Positions 17,441 to 26,842 of a stretch of DNA of 64,000 nucleotides are shown in pieces. Where the stretch lies: NCBI RefSeq assembly GCF_018613715.1, contig NZ_JAGGPT010000010.1, positions 553,768 through 617,767 of the forward strand, written 5' to 3'. Both the position numbers and the translations under genes were made by a program. The notes below the pieces were generated by a model, which saw only the letters and a program-made list of their open reading frames with translations, searched no databases and had not been told where the DNA came from. Every line of letters begins with the position of its first letter. Positions within the stretch are counted from its first letter, which is position 1. This DNA is from Chryseobacterium sp. ISL-6 (lineage in GTDB: Bacteria; Bacteroidota; Bacteroidia; Flavobacteriales; Weeksellaceae).

Positions 17441-18196
17441 ATGTCAAGTTTACCAAAATGGATCAATGATGCCGTCGAGAATCTATTGCCGTCCAAATTT
17501 AAAGATTGTACCATTACAGAAACAAACTATATCACAAATTATCTTAAACAGATAACTTTCGTGACTGATCTTTCCGATATATATTTTGAGCCTGCCTATG
17601 CTGTAGGATTTAGAATTAATGACCGGGATTTTCGTAATTATTCACCCTTTCATTTTAACAAAGAAAAAGGAAGCTTTGATGTTCTTTTCCATATTCATGA
17701 TACAGATGCTGTAGGTTGTAATTTCATCAATCGTTTGTCTGTAGGTGAATCTCTTAAAATGATCATCCCCAGAGGAAAAAGATTTTTCGATCCCGACGCA
17801 AAGATCCACTTCTCAATAGGTGACGAAACTTCTTTAGGAAGTTCAATTTCAATTCAGGAAACCGCTGAAGAATCTAATGCTTCATTTGTATGCCTCCATG
17901 AGGTGGAAGACCCTTTCGTTCTGGAAAATCTTGGTCTTTACGGTTATTACACTTCCAAAAATAATTGGATGTCTATTTTAAATCAAATCAATGAATTTTT
18001 AAGAGAGGAAAAGAAAGCTGTAGAAAATGACGAAGTTACATTTTACCTTACCGGTAATGGTAAAACAATGTCTTTTTTACGAAGATACCTCAAAGAAAAA
18101 GGAGTGCGTTCTGCAAATATCAGATCACAAGCGTATTGGATAGAAGGAAAAAAGGGTTGTAAATATCACTGTACTGCAGCATTAAATAGACGTTAA
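17441..18196 (+). CDS. Siderophore-interacting (SIP-like) FAD-binding protein
   Basis: A 251-residue protein of the SIP/ViuB ferredoxin-reductase-like group, which reduces ferric-siderophore iron in the cytoplasm. Weak but recognisable motifs are AVGFRINDRDFRNYSPFHF (FAD region), FHIHDTDAVGCNFINRLSVG (matching the family's HDxxGPAxxWA..G stretch), the diagnostic FSIGDETSLGSSISIQE near residue 125, YLTGNGKTM, and a terminal RSQAYWIEGKKGCKYH like the family's YWxxG end. It has diverged from the classical sequence. It follows the AraC gene in the same direction. Confidence 0.78.
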   Translation: MSSLPKWINDAVENLLPSKFKDCTITETNYITNYLKQITFVTDLSDIYFEPAYAVGFRINDRDFRNYSPFHFNKEKGSFDVLFHIHDTDAVGCNFINRLSVGESLKMIIPRGKRFFDPDAKIHFSIGDETSLGSSISIQETAEESNASFVCLHEVEDPFVLENLGLYGYYTSKNNWMSILNQINEFLREEKKAVENDEVTFYLTGNGKTMSFLRRYLKEKGVRSANIRSQAYWIEGKKGCKYHCTAALNRR

Positions 18197-18277
18197 GGAT
18201 CAAAAATATCGTTAAAAATATTTTATCCTGTAAAACCTTCAATATTTCGTATTTTCGCGCTACGAAATCTTTATAGA

Positions 18278-20179
18278 ATGAATTACGTTGCGGCTGAGAA
18301 CCTTACTAAATCGTATGGGGTAAAAGTTTTATTTAAAAATATTTCTTTCAATATCAATGAAGGGGACAAAATAGCTATTGTTGCTAAAAACGGAAGTGGA
18401 AAGTCCACTCTGTTGAAAATATTGATGGGAAAGGAAATTACTGACAGTGGGAATGTAATCATCAATAAAGATATACAGGTTGTTTTATTTGATCAGGAGA
18501 TTGACTATGATCCCAATCTTACGATCGATGAATTTATGATGACTCTTGATTCTGCACCTATTGCAGCTCTTAAAAATTATCATAAATCCCTACATTCAAC
18601 AGATCTTGATTTTATTGAAAAGGCATTGGCTGATATGGAAGTTCATAAAGCCTGGGATCTTGAGAATGAAATGAAACAGATCCTTTCGCAGCTTAAAATT
18701 ACAGATCTGGAAGCTAAGATGGGAACACTTTCGGGTGGACAGATCAAACGTGTTGCTTTGGCAAAATTACTAACAGAAACCAGAGCGGAGCATCGTCATA
18801 CTCTTTTAATAATGGATGAGCCAACCAACCATCTGGATGTGGAAATGGTAGAATGGCTTGAAAATTATTTAAATAAAGCTAAAATTACTCTACTACTGGT
18901 CACCCACGACCGTTACTTTTTGGATGGTGTATGTAATATTATCTGGGAAATGGAAGACAATAATCTTTATTTCCATAATGGTTCTTATGCTACTTATCTT
19001 GAGAATAAAATGATAAGAGAAGACAATCTCAATTCTACCATTGATAAGGCAAATAACCTTTACAGAAAGGAATTGGAATGGATGCGAAGACAGCCTAAAG
19101 CGAGAACCACAAAATCAAAAAGTAGAATTGACGCTTTTTATGAAACTGAAAAAGTGGCTAAAACAGACACTTCAAAACAGGGTCTTGAACTTGATTTTGA
19201 AATGAAACGTCTTGGTAATAAAATCCTGGAACTTAAAAATATTGACAAGAGTTTTGGTGATAAATTATTATTAAAAGATTTCAGCTATTCATTCCAACGT
19301 GGAGAGAAAGTAGGAATTGTAGGTAAGAATGGTGCGGGAAAATCTACTCTTTTAAATATTATTCAAGGATTTGAAAAGGCCGATAGCGGAGAAATTGAAA
19401 CAGGAGAAACCATTTCTTTCGGTTATTTTTCACAAAAGGGGCTAACTTATAAAGAGGATGAAAGGGTCATTGATTTTATTAAAGAAATTGCAGAATTCTA
19501 TCCGTTAGCGAATGGAAAAAGCCTTTCAGCATCTCAGTTTTTAAGACTCTTTTTATTCGATGATCAAACACAATACTCTCCTATTTCAAAACTTTCCGGA
19601 GGTGAAAAAAGAAGACTGCATTTGATGTATATTCTTTATCAGAATCCAAACTTCCTGATTTTTGATGAGCCTACCAATGATCTCGATCTTCCTACATTAA
19701 CGGTTCTTGAGAACTTTTTACAGCAGTTTCAAGGCTCATTAATTATTGTTTCTCACGATAGATATTTTATGGATCGAATTGTTGATCATATTTTAGCTTT
19801 TGAGGGTGAAGGAAAAATAAAAGATTTTATTGGAACTTTCTCAGAATACAGAGAAGCAAAAAGCCGTGAGGATGCTTTAGAAAAAAATGCACCTCAAAAA
19901 ACGGAAGTTAAAGAAACAGCACCAGTTCCTGTTATAGCTCCACCAACAAATTCCAAAAAGCGAAAACTTTCTTTTAAAGAACAAAGAGAGCTGGAAACTA
20001 TTGAAAAGGAAATGCCTCAATTGGAAGAACAGCGTGAGAAGATCCTTGAGCAACTTAACAATGAGAAAGATTATGAAAAGATTTCAAAACTTTCTGCGGA
20101 ATTGGAAACCATCTCAGGAAAGCTGGAAGACCATGAAATGAAATGGCTGGAGTTTCAGGAAATCCTGGGTGAAGCTTAA
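18278..20179 (+). CDS. ABC-F family ATPase (Uup-like)
   Basis: A 633-residue ABC-F protein with two ATP-binding cassettes and no membrane segments. Cassette 1 has AKNGSGKSTLL near residue 40, LSGGQIKR and MDEPTNHLD; cassette 2 has GKNGAGKSTLL near residue 350, LSGGEKRR and FDEPTNDLD. Between them is the P-site tRNA interaction linker (RKELEWMRRQPKARTTKSKS). The Glu/Lys-rich C-terminal coiled coil (KRKLSFKEQRELETIEKE onward) is typical of Uup. Such proteins act on the ribosome, relieving stalls, or on DNA structures in the case of Uup. There is no sign of an antibiotic-resistance subtype. It is monocistronic with a strong hairpin after it. Confidence 0.92.
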   Translation: MNYVAAENLTKSYGVKVLFKNISFNINEGDKIAIVAKNGSGKSTLLKILMGKEITDSGNVIINKDIQVVLFDQEIDYDPNLTIDEFMMTLDSAPIAALKNYHKSLHSTDLDFIEKALADMEVHKAWDLENEMKQILSQLKITDLEAKMGTLSGGQIKRVALAKLLTETRAEHRHTLLIMDEPTNHLDVEMVEWLENYLNKAKITLLLVTHDRYFLDGVCNIIWEMEDNNLYFHNGSYATYLENKMIREDNLNSTIDKANNLYRKELEWMRRQPKARTTKSKSRIDAFYETEKVAKTDTSKQGLELDFEMKRLGNKILELKNIDKSFGDKLLLKDFSYSFQRGEKVGIVGKNGAGKSTLLNIIQGFEKADSGEIETGETISFGYFSQKGLTYKEDERVIDFIKEIAEFYPLANGKSLSASQFLRLFLFDDQTQYSPISKLSGGEKRRLHLMYILYQNPNFLIFDEPTNDLDLPTLTVLENFLQQFQGSLIIVSHDRYFMDRIVDHILAFEGEGKIKDFIGTFSEYREAKSREDALEKNAPQKTEVKETAPVPVIAPPTNSKKRKLSFKEQRELETIEKEMPQLEEQREKILEQLNNEKDYEKISKLSAELETISGKLEDHEMKWLEFQEILGEA

Positions 20180-20199
20180 GATGATCAATTAAAATATAA

Positions 20200-20236
20200 A
20201 AAAATTCGGCTTCACATTAAGTGAAGCCGAATTTTT
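20200..20236. terminator. Bidirectional terminator after the ABC-F gene
   Basis: Sixteen-base perfect arms (AAAAATTCGGCTTCAC and its complement) around ATTAA. The right arm overlaps by one base the stop codon of the convergent oxidoreductase, whose last codon ends at 20236. Confidence 0.92.
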
Positions 20237-21294
20237 TATGTCAGGTTAAGAACTTTTTCTTCGTTCGAGCTTTTTATAGAAGCATCAATAAGTTTCATAT
20301 TCTGAATGACTTGTTTTCCCGGGGAAGGCAAGTCATATCCAAAAACAATATGTTCATAAATCTCCTGGTAATAGTTCATATAGTTTCCAGGTTCACTGGT
20401 TGTTAGAATTCTTTCTGTTTCAGAGTGGTCACTGATATAATTTAAAATCCCATCAAAATCTTTCAAAGGAAGCATCCAGCTTTCACCATACGTTGGTAAA
20501 GTTCCTGCTACCAGTTCTGCCTCCTGATTGTCTGTCCTTTCCTGTAAAAAGCTCCCTTTACTACCATGAACCATATAAGCATAATGTGCCTCTTTGCTAA
20601 AAACAGATGATTTTAATCTGATCCTCATGTTATTTTTATAATATAATAGGATCTCAAAATAATCATTCGCATATTCTGCCCCTTTCATTGAAAAAACATC
20701 GGCGAAAAGCTTTTCTGGAAATCCAAAAAGCTGAACCGCCTGATCCACTAAATGAGCCCCTAAATCGTGAAGCGATCCTGAACCTGTTTCTTGTGGGTTT
20801 TCCTTATGCTGCTTTCCACTCGGTTCAGTGCGAAATCTATCGAATCGTATTTCAACCTCTTTGATGTCTCCAAGATTTTTGCTATTAATAATTTTTTTTA
20901 CCTGAAGAAAATCACGATCGAATCTTCTGTTTTGGTAGACGCTCAAAAACAAACCTTTTTCTTCAGCCAGTTTCACCAATTGCTCAGCTTCTGAAACATC
21001 TACTGTAAAGGGTTTTTCTACAATAACATTCTTACCCGCTTCAAGAGCCATTTTTACATATTCAAAATGTGTCTGAACAGGAGTGTTAACTACTACTACT
21101 TCCACATCTGAGTTATTCAACATCTCTTCTACTGAACGATAAATCGTAGCATCAGGATATTTTTCTTTTGATTCTTCTTTACTTCTTTCTACTACAGCAG
21201 ACATGAAAAAACCAGGATGTTCTTTCAAAAAAGGTGCATGGAAAACCTTTCCGCTCATTCCAAAGGCACAAAGACCCACTTTTACCAATTGCAT
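20236..21294 (-). CDS. Gfo/Idh/MocA family oxidoreductase
   Basis: A 352-residue NAD(P)-dependent dehydrogenase. The N-terminal Rossmann fold has VGLCAFGMSGKVFHAPFL, VVVVNTPVQTHF and the family signature GKNVIVEKPFTVD near residue 90. The C-terminal alpha/beta domain carries ETGSGSLHDLGAHLVDQAV, where the Asp-His pair are usual catalytic or binding residues. Members act on sugars, inositol or other polyols; the substrate here is unknown. It is a single gene with no sugar-metabolism neighbours, set between iron-themed genes. Confidence 0.9.
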   Translation of the reverse strand: MQLVKVGLCAFGMSGKVFHAPFLKEHPGFFMSAVVERSKEESKEKYPDATIYRSVEEMLNNSDVEVVVVNTPVQTHFEYVKMALEAGKNVIVEKPFTVDVSEAEQLVKLAEEKGLFLSVYQNRRFDRDFLQVKKIINSKNLGDIKEVEIRFDRFRTEPSGKQHKENPQETGSGSLHDLGAHLVDQAVQLFGFPEKLFADVFSMKGAEYANDYFEILLYYKNNMRIRLKSSVFSKEAHYAYMVHGSKGSFLQERTDNQEAELVAGTLPTYGESWMLPLKDFDGILNYISDHSETERILTTSEPGNYMNYYQEIYEHIVFGYDLPSPGKQVIQNMKLIDASIKSSNEEKVLNLT

Positions 21295-21438
21295 ACTTTA
21301 TTTTTTAACAAAGATATTGAGAAAAATTTTCTCTGTGACTACTATAATTGATATAGTAATAATTCATCATTTATTAAAACATGATAAATATCACTGCAAT
21401 CATTTTTATTGATTCTAAATAATGATATGCTAAATACT

Positions 21439-21446
21439 TACTTTTG
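21439..21446 (+). promoter_or_regulatory. -7 promoter box of the TonB-dependent receptor
   Basis: TACTTTTG, a perfect TAnnTTTG match, lies 33 bases before the ATG at 21480. I could not find a convincing Fur-type palindrome beside it. Confidence 0.55.
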
Positions 21447-21479
21447 CGCGTTATTTAAACCCACTCTAAATAAAACAAA

Positions 21480-23711
21480 ATGAAAAGACAAATTACTACT
21501 TTAGGTTTTATGATAATATCCCTTTCGCTAAGTGCACAAATGGGACATAAATCTGAAACCGACACTATCAGAATTCAAACTATTGAAGACGTAAATCTCC
21601 ATAAAACAGGTAATCCAAATAAAGCTAAATCATTATCTACAAAGTCAAACCTTACGGTAATGGAGAACCCGCAGCCCATTGCCATAGTTACTCATGAAGT
21701 AATTGAACAACAGCAGGCCAAGCAATTAAGTGATGTCTTACAAAACATAAATGGAGTATACCTTACTTCTGCAAGAGGAGGCTCTCAAGATAGTTTTGGT
21801 GCTCGTGGTTTTACTTTTGGGAATGATAATATTTTCAAAAATGGAGCAAGAGTTAACAGTGGAGTATTTCCTGAAGTAAGTGGTTTAGAAAGAGTGGAAG
21901 TATTAAAAGGAGCAAATGCTATGCTTTATGGAAACACAGCAGCAGGAGGAATCATTAATATGATTACCAAGAAACCAAAGTTCAATTTTGGAGGAAGTGT
22001 TGGTTTAAATGCAGGAAGCTGGAATTCATATAAACCTACAGTGGATATTTATGGTCCATTATCAAAAAATATAGCTTTCAGAATAAATGGGGCATATGAA
22101 TATGCAGAAAGCTTCAGGGATGTTGTTCAGTCAACAAAATATTATTTCAATCCTTCATTCTTATTTAACTTAGGAGCAAATTCTCAGTTAATTGTTGAAG
22201 CTGATTATCTTAAAAACGACTTAACTCCGGATTTTGGAATTGGATCAATTACCAAACAGGATGGGCTTACCTATGAATTGAATAGTTTACTTCCTCGAAA
22301 TGCTTTCTTAGGAACAGACTGGCAATATCAAAACGTGCAACAGGCTTCCACAAATATAACTTTTAATCATCAGTTTACTGAAAAATGGTCTTTAAATGCA
22401 ATTGCCTCTTATCAAAGCTATACTAAAGATTATTATTCAACTGAAAGGGTTCAATGGACCTATGATGCGGACAATCGTTTGAAATGGGATCGTCCATTAA
22501 ACAAAACTTTTAATGAACAAAACTACACTTCATTACAAGTTAATGTGAATGGTGAATTTAATACAGGAAAAATTAATCATAAGATATTAGTTGGTGCCGA
22601 TGGAGATTATGGTGTAATAAATAATTACACTTACACCAATCCTACAAAATATGGAACCAATGGAAATACTTTAAATGGTATTATTTATATGGATGATCCA
22701 AGTACTTGGGCAAGCGGGTCAATACCTGATGCTTCATTAAAGGATAGAACAAAAATCCCAACTCAAAGATTTGGCATCTACTTACAGGATTATATTAGCT
22801 TAACAAAGCAGTTTAAGGTTATAGCAGGATTAAGATGGTCATATTTAGAAACAGTATCTAATTCTTTTAGGGATTTTGTCAAGAATACTGAATCCGATAA
22901 AATTAACACAGCTACAGCAGATAACGCATTCTCTCCGAAGGTAGGGCTTGTTTATATGCCTAATGACAACCTATCTGTTTTCGCAACCTATACCAATTCT
23001 TTTGCACAGAATACAGGGCAGGACATTTATCAGCAAACTCTAAAGCCCACAACCATTGATCAATATGAAATGGGTATTAAAAAGAATTTTTGGAACAATG
23101 CGCTTGCGGTTAATTTAACTGCTTATCAAATTGTATATAACAATTATTATCAGACTGCACCTTTTTTAGCAAATGGAAATGCAAACTCTGATTCATTCTA
23201 TAAAGAATTTGCAGGTAAAATGAGAAGTCGTGGTGTAGAACTGGACATTACAGGAAATCCAATTGATGGTCTTTCAATCATTGGAGGCTTCTCTTATAAT
23301 AATTCTGTTTATTTAGATACTCCTGAAATATCCGGTTATATAGAAAAACAAAGATTAGTAAGGACTCCGGCAACTACAGCTAATGGTTCAGTATTCTATA
23401 CCCTACAAAATTTTGCAAAAGGACTAAAAGTAGGATTAAGTGCATACTATATAGGAGATAGGCTGGCAGGATGGAATGACACTAAAACTGGAGCAAATAG
23501 TCTGCAAGCCCGAAAAGGAATTAGTAGAGTATTTGAATTAAAAGATTACACCACTGTTGCATTATCTCTAGGCTATGCATGGGATAAATTCAGTATCCAA
23601 GGAAAAGTAGGTAATCTATTTGATGTTGTTAACTACAACGTTCATGAAAACTACTCTGTAAATCCAATAACTCCAAGAAACTATTACTTTACATTGACTT
23701 ACAAACTTTAA
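21480..23711 (+). CDS. TonB-dependent siderophore receptor
   Basis: A 743-residue outer-membrane receptor with a signal peptide (to about SLSAQ). The plug domain (residues 60-200) has QPIAIVTHEVIEQQQAKQL, LQNINGVYL, ARGFTFGN, GLERVEVLKGANAMLYG and GGIINMITKKP, the pattern of FhuE/FecA-type siderophore receptors. A roughly 22-strand barrel follows, with the late motif SVFATYTNSFAQNTG and a terminal PRNYYFTLTYKL ending in an aromatic strand. It lacks the N-terminal CarboxypepD_reg domain common in SusC-type receptors, which favours iron over glycan uptake. It is followed by a PepSY-type membrane protein that may reduce iron or move it across the inner membrane. Confidence 0.92.
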   Translation: MKRQITTLGFMIISLSLSAQMGHKSETDTIRIQTIEDVNLHKTGNPNKAKSLSTKSNLTVMENPQPIAIVTHEVIEQQQAKQLSDVLQNINGVYLTSARGGSQDSFGARGFTFGNDNIFKNGARVNSGVFPEVSGLERVEVLKGANAMLYGNTAAGGIINMITKKPKFNFGGSVGLNAGSWNSYKPTVDIYGPLSKNIAFRINGAYEYAESFRDVVQSTKYYFNPSFLFNLGANSQLIVEADYLKNDLTPDFGIGSITKQDGLTYELNSLLPRNAFLGTDWQYQNVQQASTNITFNHQFTEKWSLNAIASYQSYTKDYYSTERVQWTYDADNRLKWDRPLNKTFNEQNYTSLQVNVNGEFNTGKINHKILVGADGDYGVINNYTYTNPTKYGTNGNTLNGIIYMDDPSTWASGSIPDASLKDRTKIPTQRFGIYLQDYISLTKQFKVIAGLRWSYLETVSNSFRDFVKNTESDKINTATADNAFSPKVGLVYMPNDNLSVFATYTNSFAQNTGQDIYQQTLKPTTIDQYEMGIKKNFWNNALAVNLTAYQIVYNNYYQTAPFLANGNANSDSFYKEFAGKMRSRGVELDITGNPIDGLSIIGGFSYNNSVYLDTPEISGYIEKQRLVRTPATTANGSVFYTLQNFAKGLKVGLSAYYIGDRLAGWNDTKTGANSLQARKGISRVFELKDYTTVALSLGYAWDKFSIQGKVGNLFDVVNYNVHENYSVNPITPRNYYFTLTYKL

Positions 23712-23795
23712 AAATAATAACATAAATTATTTTTTCATTTAAAGTGGAAGTTGCATTTTTGCAGCTTTCACTTTTTTAAATAACAAACAATAGAT

Positions 23796-24311
23796 ATGGA
23801 TAAAATAAAGGATACAAGAAGTTTTATGAGGATTACCCATCGATATTTGGGTTATTTTCTGGCAGGAATTATGGCCGTTTACGGAGTAAGTGGTGTTCTC
23901 CTCGTTTACAGGGATACGGACCTCTTAAAAAAAGAAAAAAATTACAGTACAATTGTCGGTAAAGATCTTTCTGAAAAAGCATTAGGTAAAGAGCTAAAGA
24001 TTAAAAATTTTGAAATAGAAAGTAAGGTTGGCAATATCGCATATTTTAAGCAGGGAGCTTACAATATGACAACCGGTGAAGCAAAATATGTAAAAAAAGA
24101 ATTGCCCTTTATTCTGGATAAAATGACAAAACTTCACAAAGCACAGTCTAAAGACACCCTATCACCACTCAATACTTTTTTCGGAGTCGCTTTATTTTTC
24201 TTTGTTATTTCCAGCTTCTGGATGTTCAATCCAAAAACAAAAGCCTTCAAACGGGGAATGATTTTTACTGTTGCGGGACTTATCATTTCTATTATATTGG
24301 TCTTTATTTAG
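23796..24311 (+). CDS. Short PepSY-associated membrane protein
   Basis: A 171-residue inner-membrane protein. TM1 (about residues 17-36, LGYFLAGIMAVYGVSGVLLVY) begins with the THRYLGY motif seen in PepSY-TM proteins. A periplasmic PepSY-like section of about 90 residues follows, and two C-terminal helices (FFGVALFFFVISSFWMF and MIFTVAGLIISIILVFI) flank a short basic loop. Full-length PepSY-TM proteins have four helices and often accompany siderophore receptors, as here, 84 bases downstream of one. This is a reduced version. A role in iron release or reduction is an inference from context. Confidence 0.72.
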   Translation: MDKIKDTRSFMRITHRYLGYFLAGIMAVYGVSGVLLVYRDTDLLKKEKNYSTIVGKDLSEKALGKELKIKNFEIESKVGNIAYFKQGAYNMTTGEAKYVKKELPFILDKMTKLHKAQSKDTLSPLNTFFGVALFFFVISSFWMFNPKTKAFKRGMIFTVAGLIISIILVFI

Positions 24312-24473
24312 AAATTATAAAATACTTAATGAAACGCCCTTTAAAATTGGATTTTCATTTTTCTTAATTTAACATTAATTTGGTAAAATTAGCTAAAAAT
24401 GAGTACTATGGCACATTTATTGATTTTCACCATCTATAGAATAATAAACATTAATTATTAAAAATTATAAATT

Positions 24474-25067
24474 ATGAAAAAACTAATCTTAACAGGAATA
24501 CTAGCAGTGGCTGGTTTAGCTACAACAATGAATGCTCAGATTCAAAAAGGTAACTGGATGGTTGGTAGTAGTATTGTAGCTAGTAATTTTGGTCTTAATA
24601 CAGGTGGCGGATACAACATTTCTTTACAACCGAAAGCAGCTTATTTTATTGAAGATAATATCGCTGTCGGTGGTTATGTTGATTTAGGTTTTAATAAAGT
24701 TACAAAGGGAACACCTACAAATTTTGTATATAAAGTTGGTGCTTTAGGACGTTATTATGTATCGCCAGGAGAACAAGGTATAAATAATCTTTTACACCAC
24801 GGACGTTGGTTCTTTGAAGGTAACGTTGGTATCGGAGGAACATCTACTGAAGGTAGTAATTCTACAACAGGTTTAGATTTTGGTGCTGGTCCTGGATATT
24901 CTTATTTCATTACACCTAACATCGGTGTTGAAGGTCTGGTTAAATACAATGGTGTTGCAGGATTTGGTAATGAAGGTTTAACATCTACATTAACTTTCAA
25001 TATTGGATTTAGTATTTATTTACCTACATCTAAAGGAAAAGAAATTATGAACGACGTAAAAAATTAA
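24474..25067 (+). CDS. Outer-membrane beta-barrel protein (OmpA/OmpW-like porin fold)
   Basis: A 197-residue protein with a signal peptide (MKKLILTGILAVAGLATTMNAQ) followed by alternating strands: GNWMVGSSIVASNFG, YNISLQPKAAYFI, NIAVGGYVDLGF and RWFFEGNVGIGG. It ends in TLTFNIGFSIYLP before a short polar tail. This is the small eight-stranded barrel type common in Bacteroidetes. Its ligand is unknown. It lies 162 bases after the PepSY gene with no obvious terminator between, but probably has its own promoter. Confidence 0.82.
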   Translation: MKKLILTGILAVAGLATTMNAQIQKGNWMVGSSIVASNFGLNTGGGYNISLQPKAAYFIEDNIAVGGYVDLGFNKVTKGTPTNFVYKVGALGRYYVSPGEQGINNLLHHGRWFFEGNVGIGGTSTEGSNSTTGLDFGAGPGYSYFITPNIGVEGLVKYNGVAGFGNEGLTSTLTFNIGFSIYLPTSKGKEIMNDVKN

Positions 25068-25098
25068 TCTGTAAAAAGATTAGCTTTTACAAAACATA

Positions 25099-25128
25099 AA
25101 AGTGCCTCGAAGAATTTCGAGGCACTTT
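25099..25128. terminator. Bidirectional terminator
   Basis: Thirteen-base perfect arms containing GTGCCTCGAA, four-base loop, A/T flanks. It separates the convergent barrel and peroxiredoxin genes. Confidence 0.9.
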
Positions 25129-25167
25129 TCGTACAAATTAAAACTAAACTATAAAAAATCAAATAAA

Positions 25168-25803
25168 TCACGTATTGGGTTGAGGCGTATATCTTAAATA
25201 CGGCTTTATTTCAGTAACTCCTTTAGGGAATATTTTACGAGCATCTTCTGTTGATATGGATGGTGGTATAATAACATCTTCTCCATTTTTCCAGTTTACA
25301 GGGGTAGCTACTTTATGAGAATCTGTTAACTGAAGAGAATCGAGAACTCGGATAATTTCATTAAAATTCCGTCCAGTGGATGCCGGATAAGTAATAATTA
25401 AACGGACTTTTTTTGCCGGATCAATAATCAATAAAGAACGAACTGTAGCAGTCGCTGAAGCATTTGGATGGATAAAATCATACAACTCTGAAATTTTCCT
25501 GTCTTTATCTGCGATAATCGGGAACTGAACTTCTGTATTCTGTGTCTCATTAATATCTTTGATCCAACTTTGATGATCTTCCACTCCATCTACGCTCAAC
25601 GCAATTACTTTTGTATCTCTTGCTTCAAATTCTGACTTCAGTTTAGAAGTAAAACCGAGCTCGGTAGTGCAAACAGGAGTATAATCTGCAGGGTGTGAGA
25701 ATAGAATCCCCCAGGAATCTCCCAGATAATTATAAAAATCAAGATCACCGGCAGTTGTTTCTGCCTGAAAGTTTGGCGCGGAATCTCCTAGTTTAATTGA
25801 CAT
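25168..25803 (-). CDS. 1-Cys peroxiredoxin (Prx6 type)
   Basis: A 211-residue thiol peroxidase that reduces H2O2 and organic hydroperoxides. It shows the AhpC/TSA start (LGDSAPNFQAET), the peroxidatic Cys in FSHPADYTPVCTTE near residue 45, and the long Prx6 C-terminal domain (TPVNWKNGEDVIIPPS, KGVTEIKPYLRYT). No other cysteine is present, which confirms the 1-Cys mechanism; the reductant must be an external thiol. It is monocistronic. Confidence 0.94.
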   Translation of the reverse strand: MSIKLGDSAPNFQAETTAGDLDFYNYLGDSWGILFSHPADYTPVCTTELGFTSKLKSEFEARDTKVIALSVDGVEDHQSWIKDINETQNTEVQFPIIADKDRKISELYDFIHPNASATATVRSLLIIDPAKKVRLIITYPASTGRNFNEIIRVLDSLQLTDSHKVATPVNWKNGEDVIIPPSISTEDARKIFPKGVTEIKPYLRYTPQPNT

Positions 25804-25901
25804 AATATTCTCTTTTTATAGTCTACAAATTTAGTAGACTTTTTCAAACTGGCAAATTTTTTGATGAAAAATTATATATTAGATTAAAAAAAAATTAATA
25901 C

Positions 25902-26780
25902 ATGGAGAAAATTGGTTTAAGTTATGTTGATGTGGTCTATAAAGTCTTGCAAAGCTGGTATCTGAAATTTGCAGAACTTACCCCTAAATTGATTGTTGGA
26001 GTACTGGTTTTTTCTTTTTTCTTATTTACAAGTAAATATCTGAGTAAGATTGCGGTTAAGGTCTTCCATAAATTATTTCCCAAAAGCCAAAAAGAAAGTT
26101 CTCTGGTCACTTTACTAGCTGTTTTTCGATTCATCATTATGATGATGGGAAGTTTTATAGCTTTAGAAATAATGGGATTCAGTGGCTTTCTCTGGAAATT
26201 CATCGGAAGCTTAGGAGTTGCCGGGGTGATTGCCGGGGTTGCATTAAAAGATCTTGTATCCAGTATATTTTCTGGGATGCTGATAGGAATTGATAAAGCT
26301 TTTAAGGTGGGTGATTATGTATCTATCGGAACCAACTCCGGAACCGTACAGGAGATTGGATTTCTTACTACAAAAATAATTACAGATGACGGAAAAAAAG
26401 TATATATTCCTAATCAGGTCATTTTCAATTCTCCGTTTTCAAATATTACCGCTTCACCACAGAGAAGAATCATATTGAATTTTGAAATTCCTGCAGATGA
26501 AGATATCAACAAAGCTCAAAAAGGAATCTTAGAAGTCATAAAAGGCTTAGAATATGTCGATAAACTGGATACCGCTGAAGTTGTATTTACAGATCTTAAA
26601 CAGGGAGTATTTAATCTTCAGGCTAAATTCTGGATGACTGTAGGTGCTAATATCACCCGTGTTAAGAGTGATGCTTATTTACAGATCAAACAACGCCTCG
26701 ATTCCGATAATATCTTACTTGTTACCCCAACAAGTATCAGTATTACAAGTGGAGACAGTAATCTGGCAGGAAATCAATAG
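25902..26780 (+). CDS. Mechanosensitive ion channel, MscS family
   Basis: A 292-residue inner-membrane channel. Three helices occupy residues 20-105, the third being Gly/Ala-rich and pore-lining (LGVAGVIAGVALKDLVSS). The MscS beta domain follows (FKVGDYVSIGTNSGTVQEIGFLTTKI, VYIPNQVIFNSPFSNIT) and then the C-terminal alpha/beta cage. It would open under membrane tension to release solutes in hypo-osmotic shock. Size and motifs match E. coli MscS. It is monocistronic. Confidence 0.93.
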   Translation: MEKIGLSYVDVVYKVLQSWYLKFAELTPKLIVGVLVFSFFLFTSKYLSKIAVKVFHKLFPKSQKESSLVTLLAVFRFIIMMMGSFIALEIMGFSGFLWKFIGSLGVAGVIAGVALKDLVSSIFSGMLIGIDKAFKVGDYVSIGTNSGTVQEIGFLTTKIITDDGKKVYIPNQVIFNSPFSNITASPQRRIILNFEIPADEDINKAQKGILEVIKGLEYVDKLDTAEVVFTDLKQGVFNLQAKFWMTVGANITRVKSDAYLQIKQRLDSDNILLVTPTSISITSGDSNLAGNQ

Positions 26781-26788
26781 AAAAATAA

Positions 26789-26820
26789 AAAAAACCGTTT
26801 CAGTTTTGAAACGGTTTTTT
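26789..26820. terminator. Bidirectional terminator between mscS and sucC
   Basis: Fourteen-base perfect arms with core ACCGTTTCA, four-base loop GTTT, and A/T runs on both sides. Confidence 0.92.
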
Positions 26821-26842
26821 TATTTATTTAAAAATTTCAGGC

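Noticed and set aside
21295..21479. Fur-type iron box upstream of the TonB receptor
   Set aside because: ATGATAAAT- and GATTCT-like words are present, but they do not form a convincing palindrome at the -7 box, and random AT-rich DNA gives similar words.
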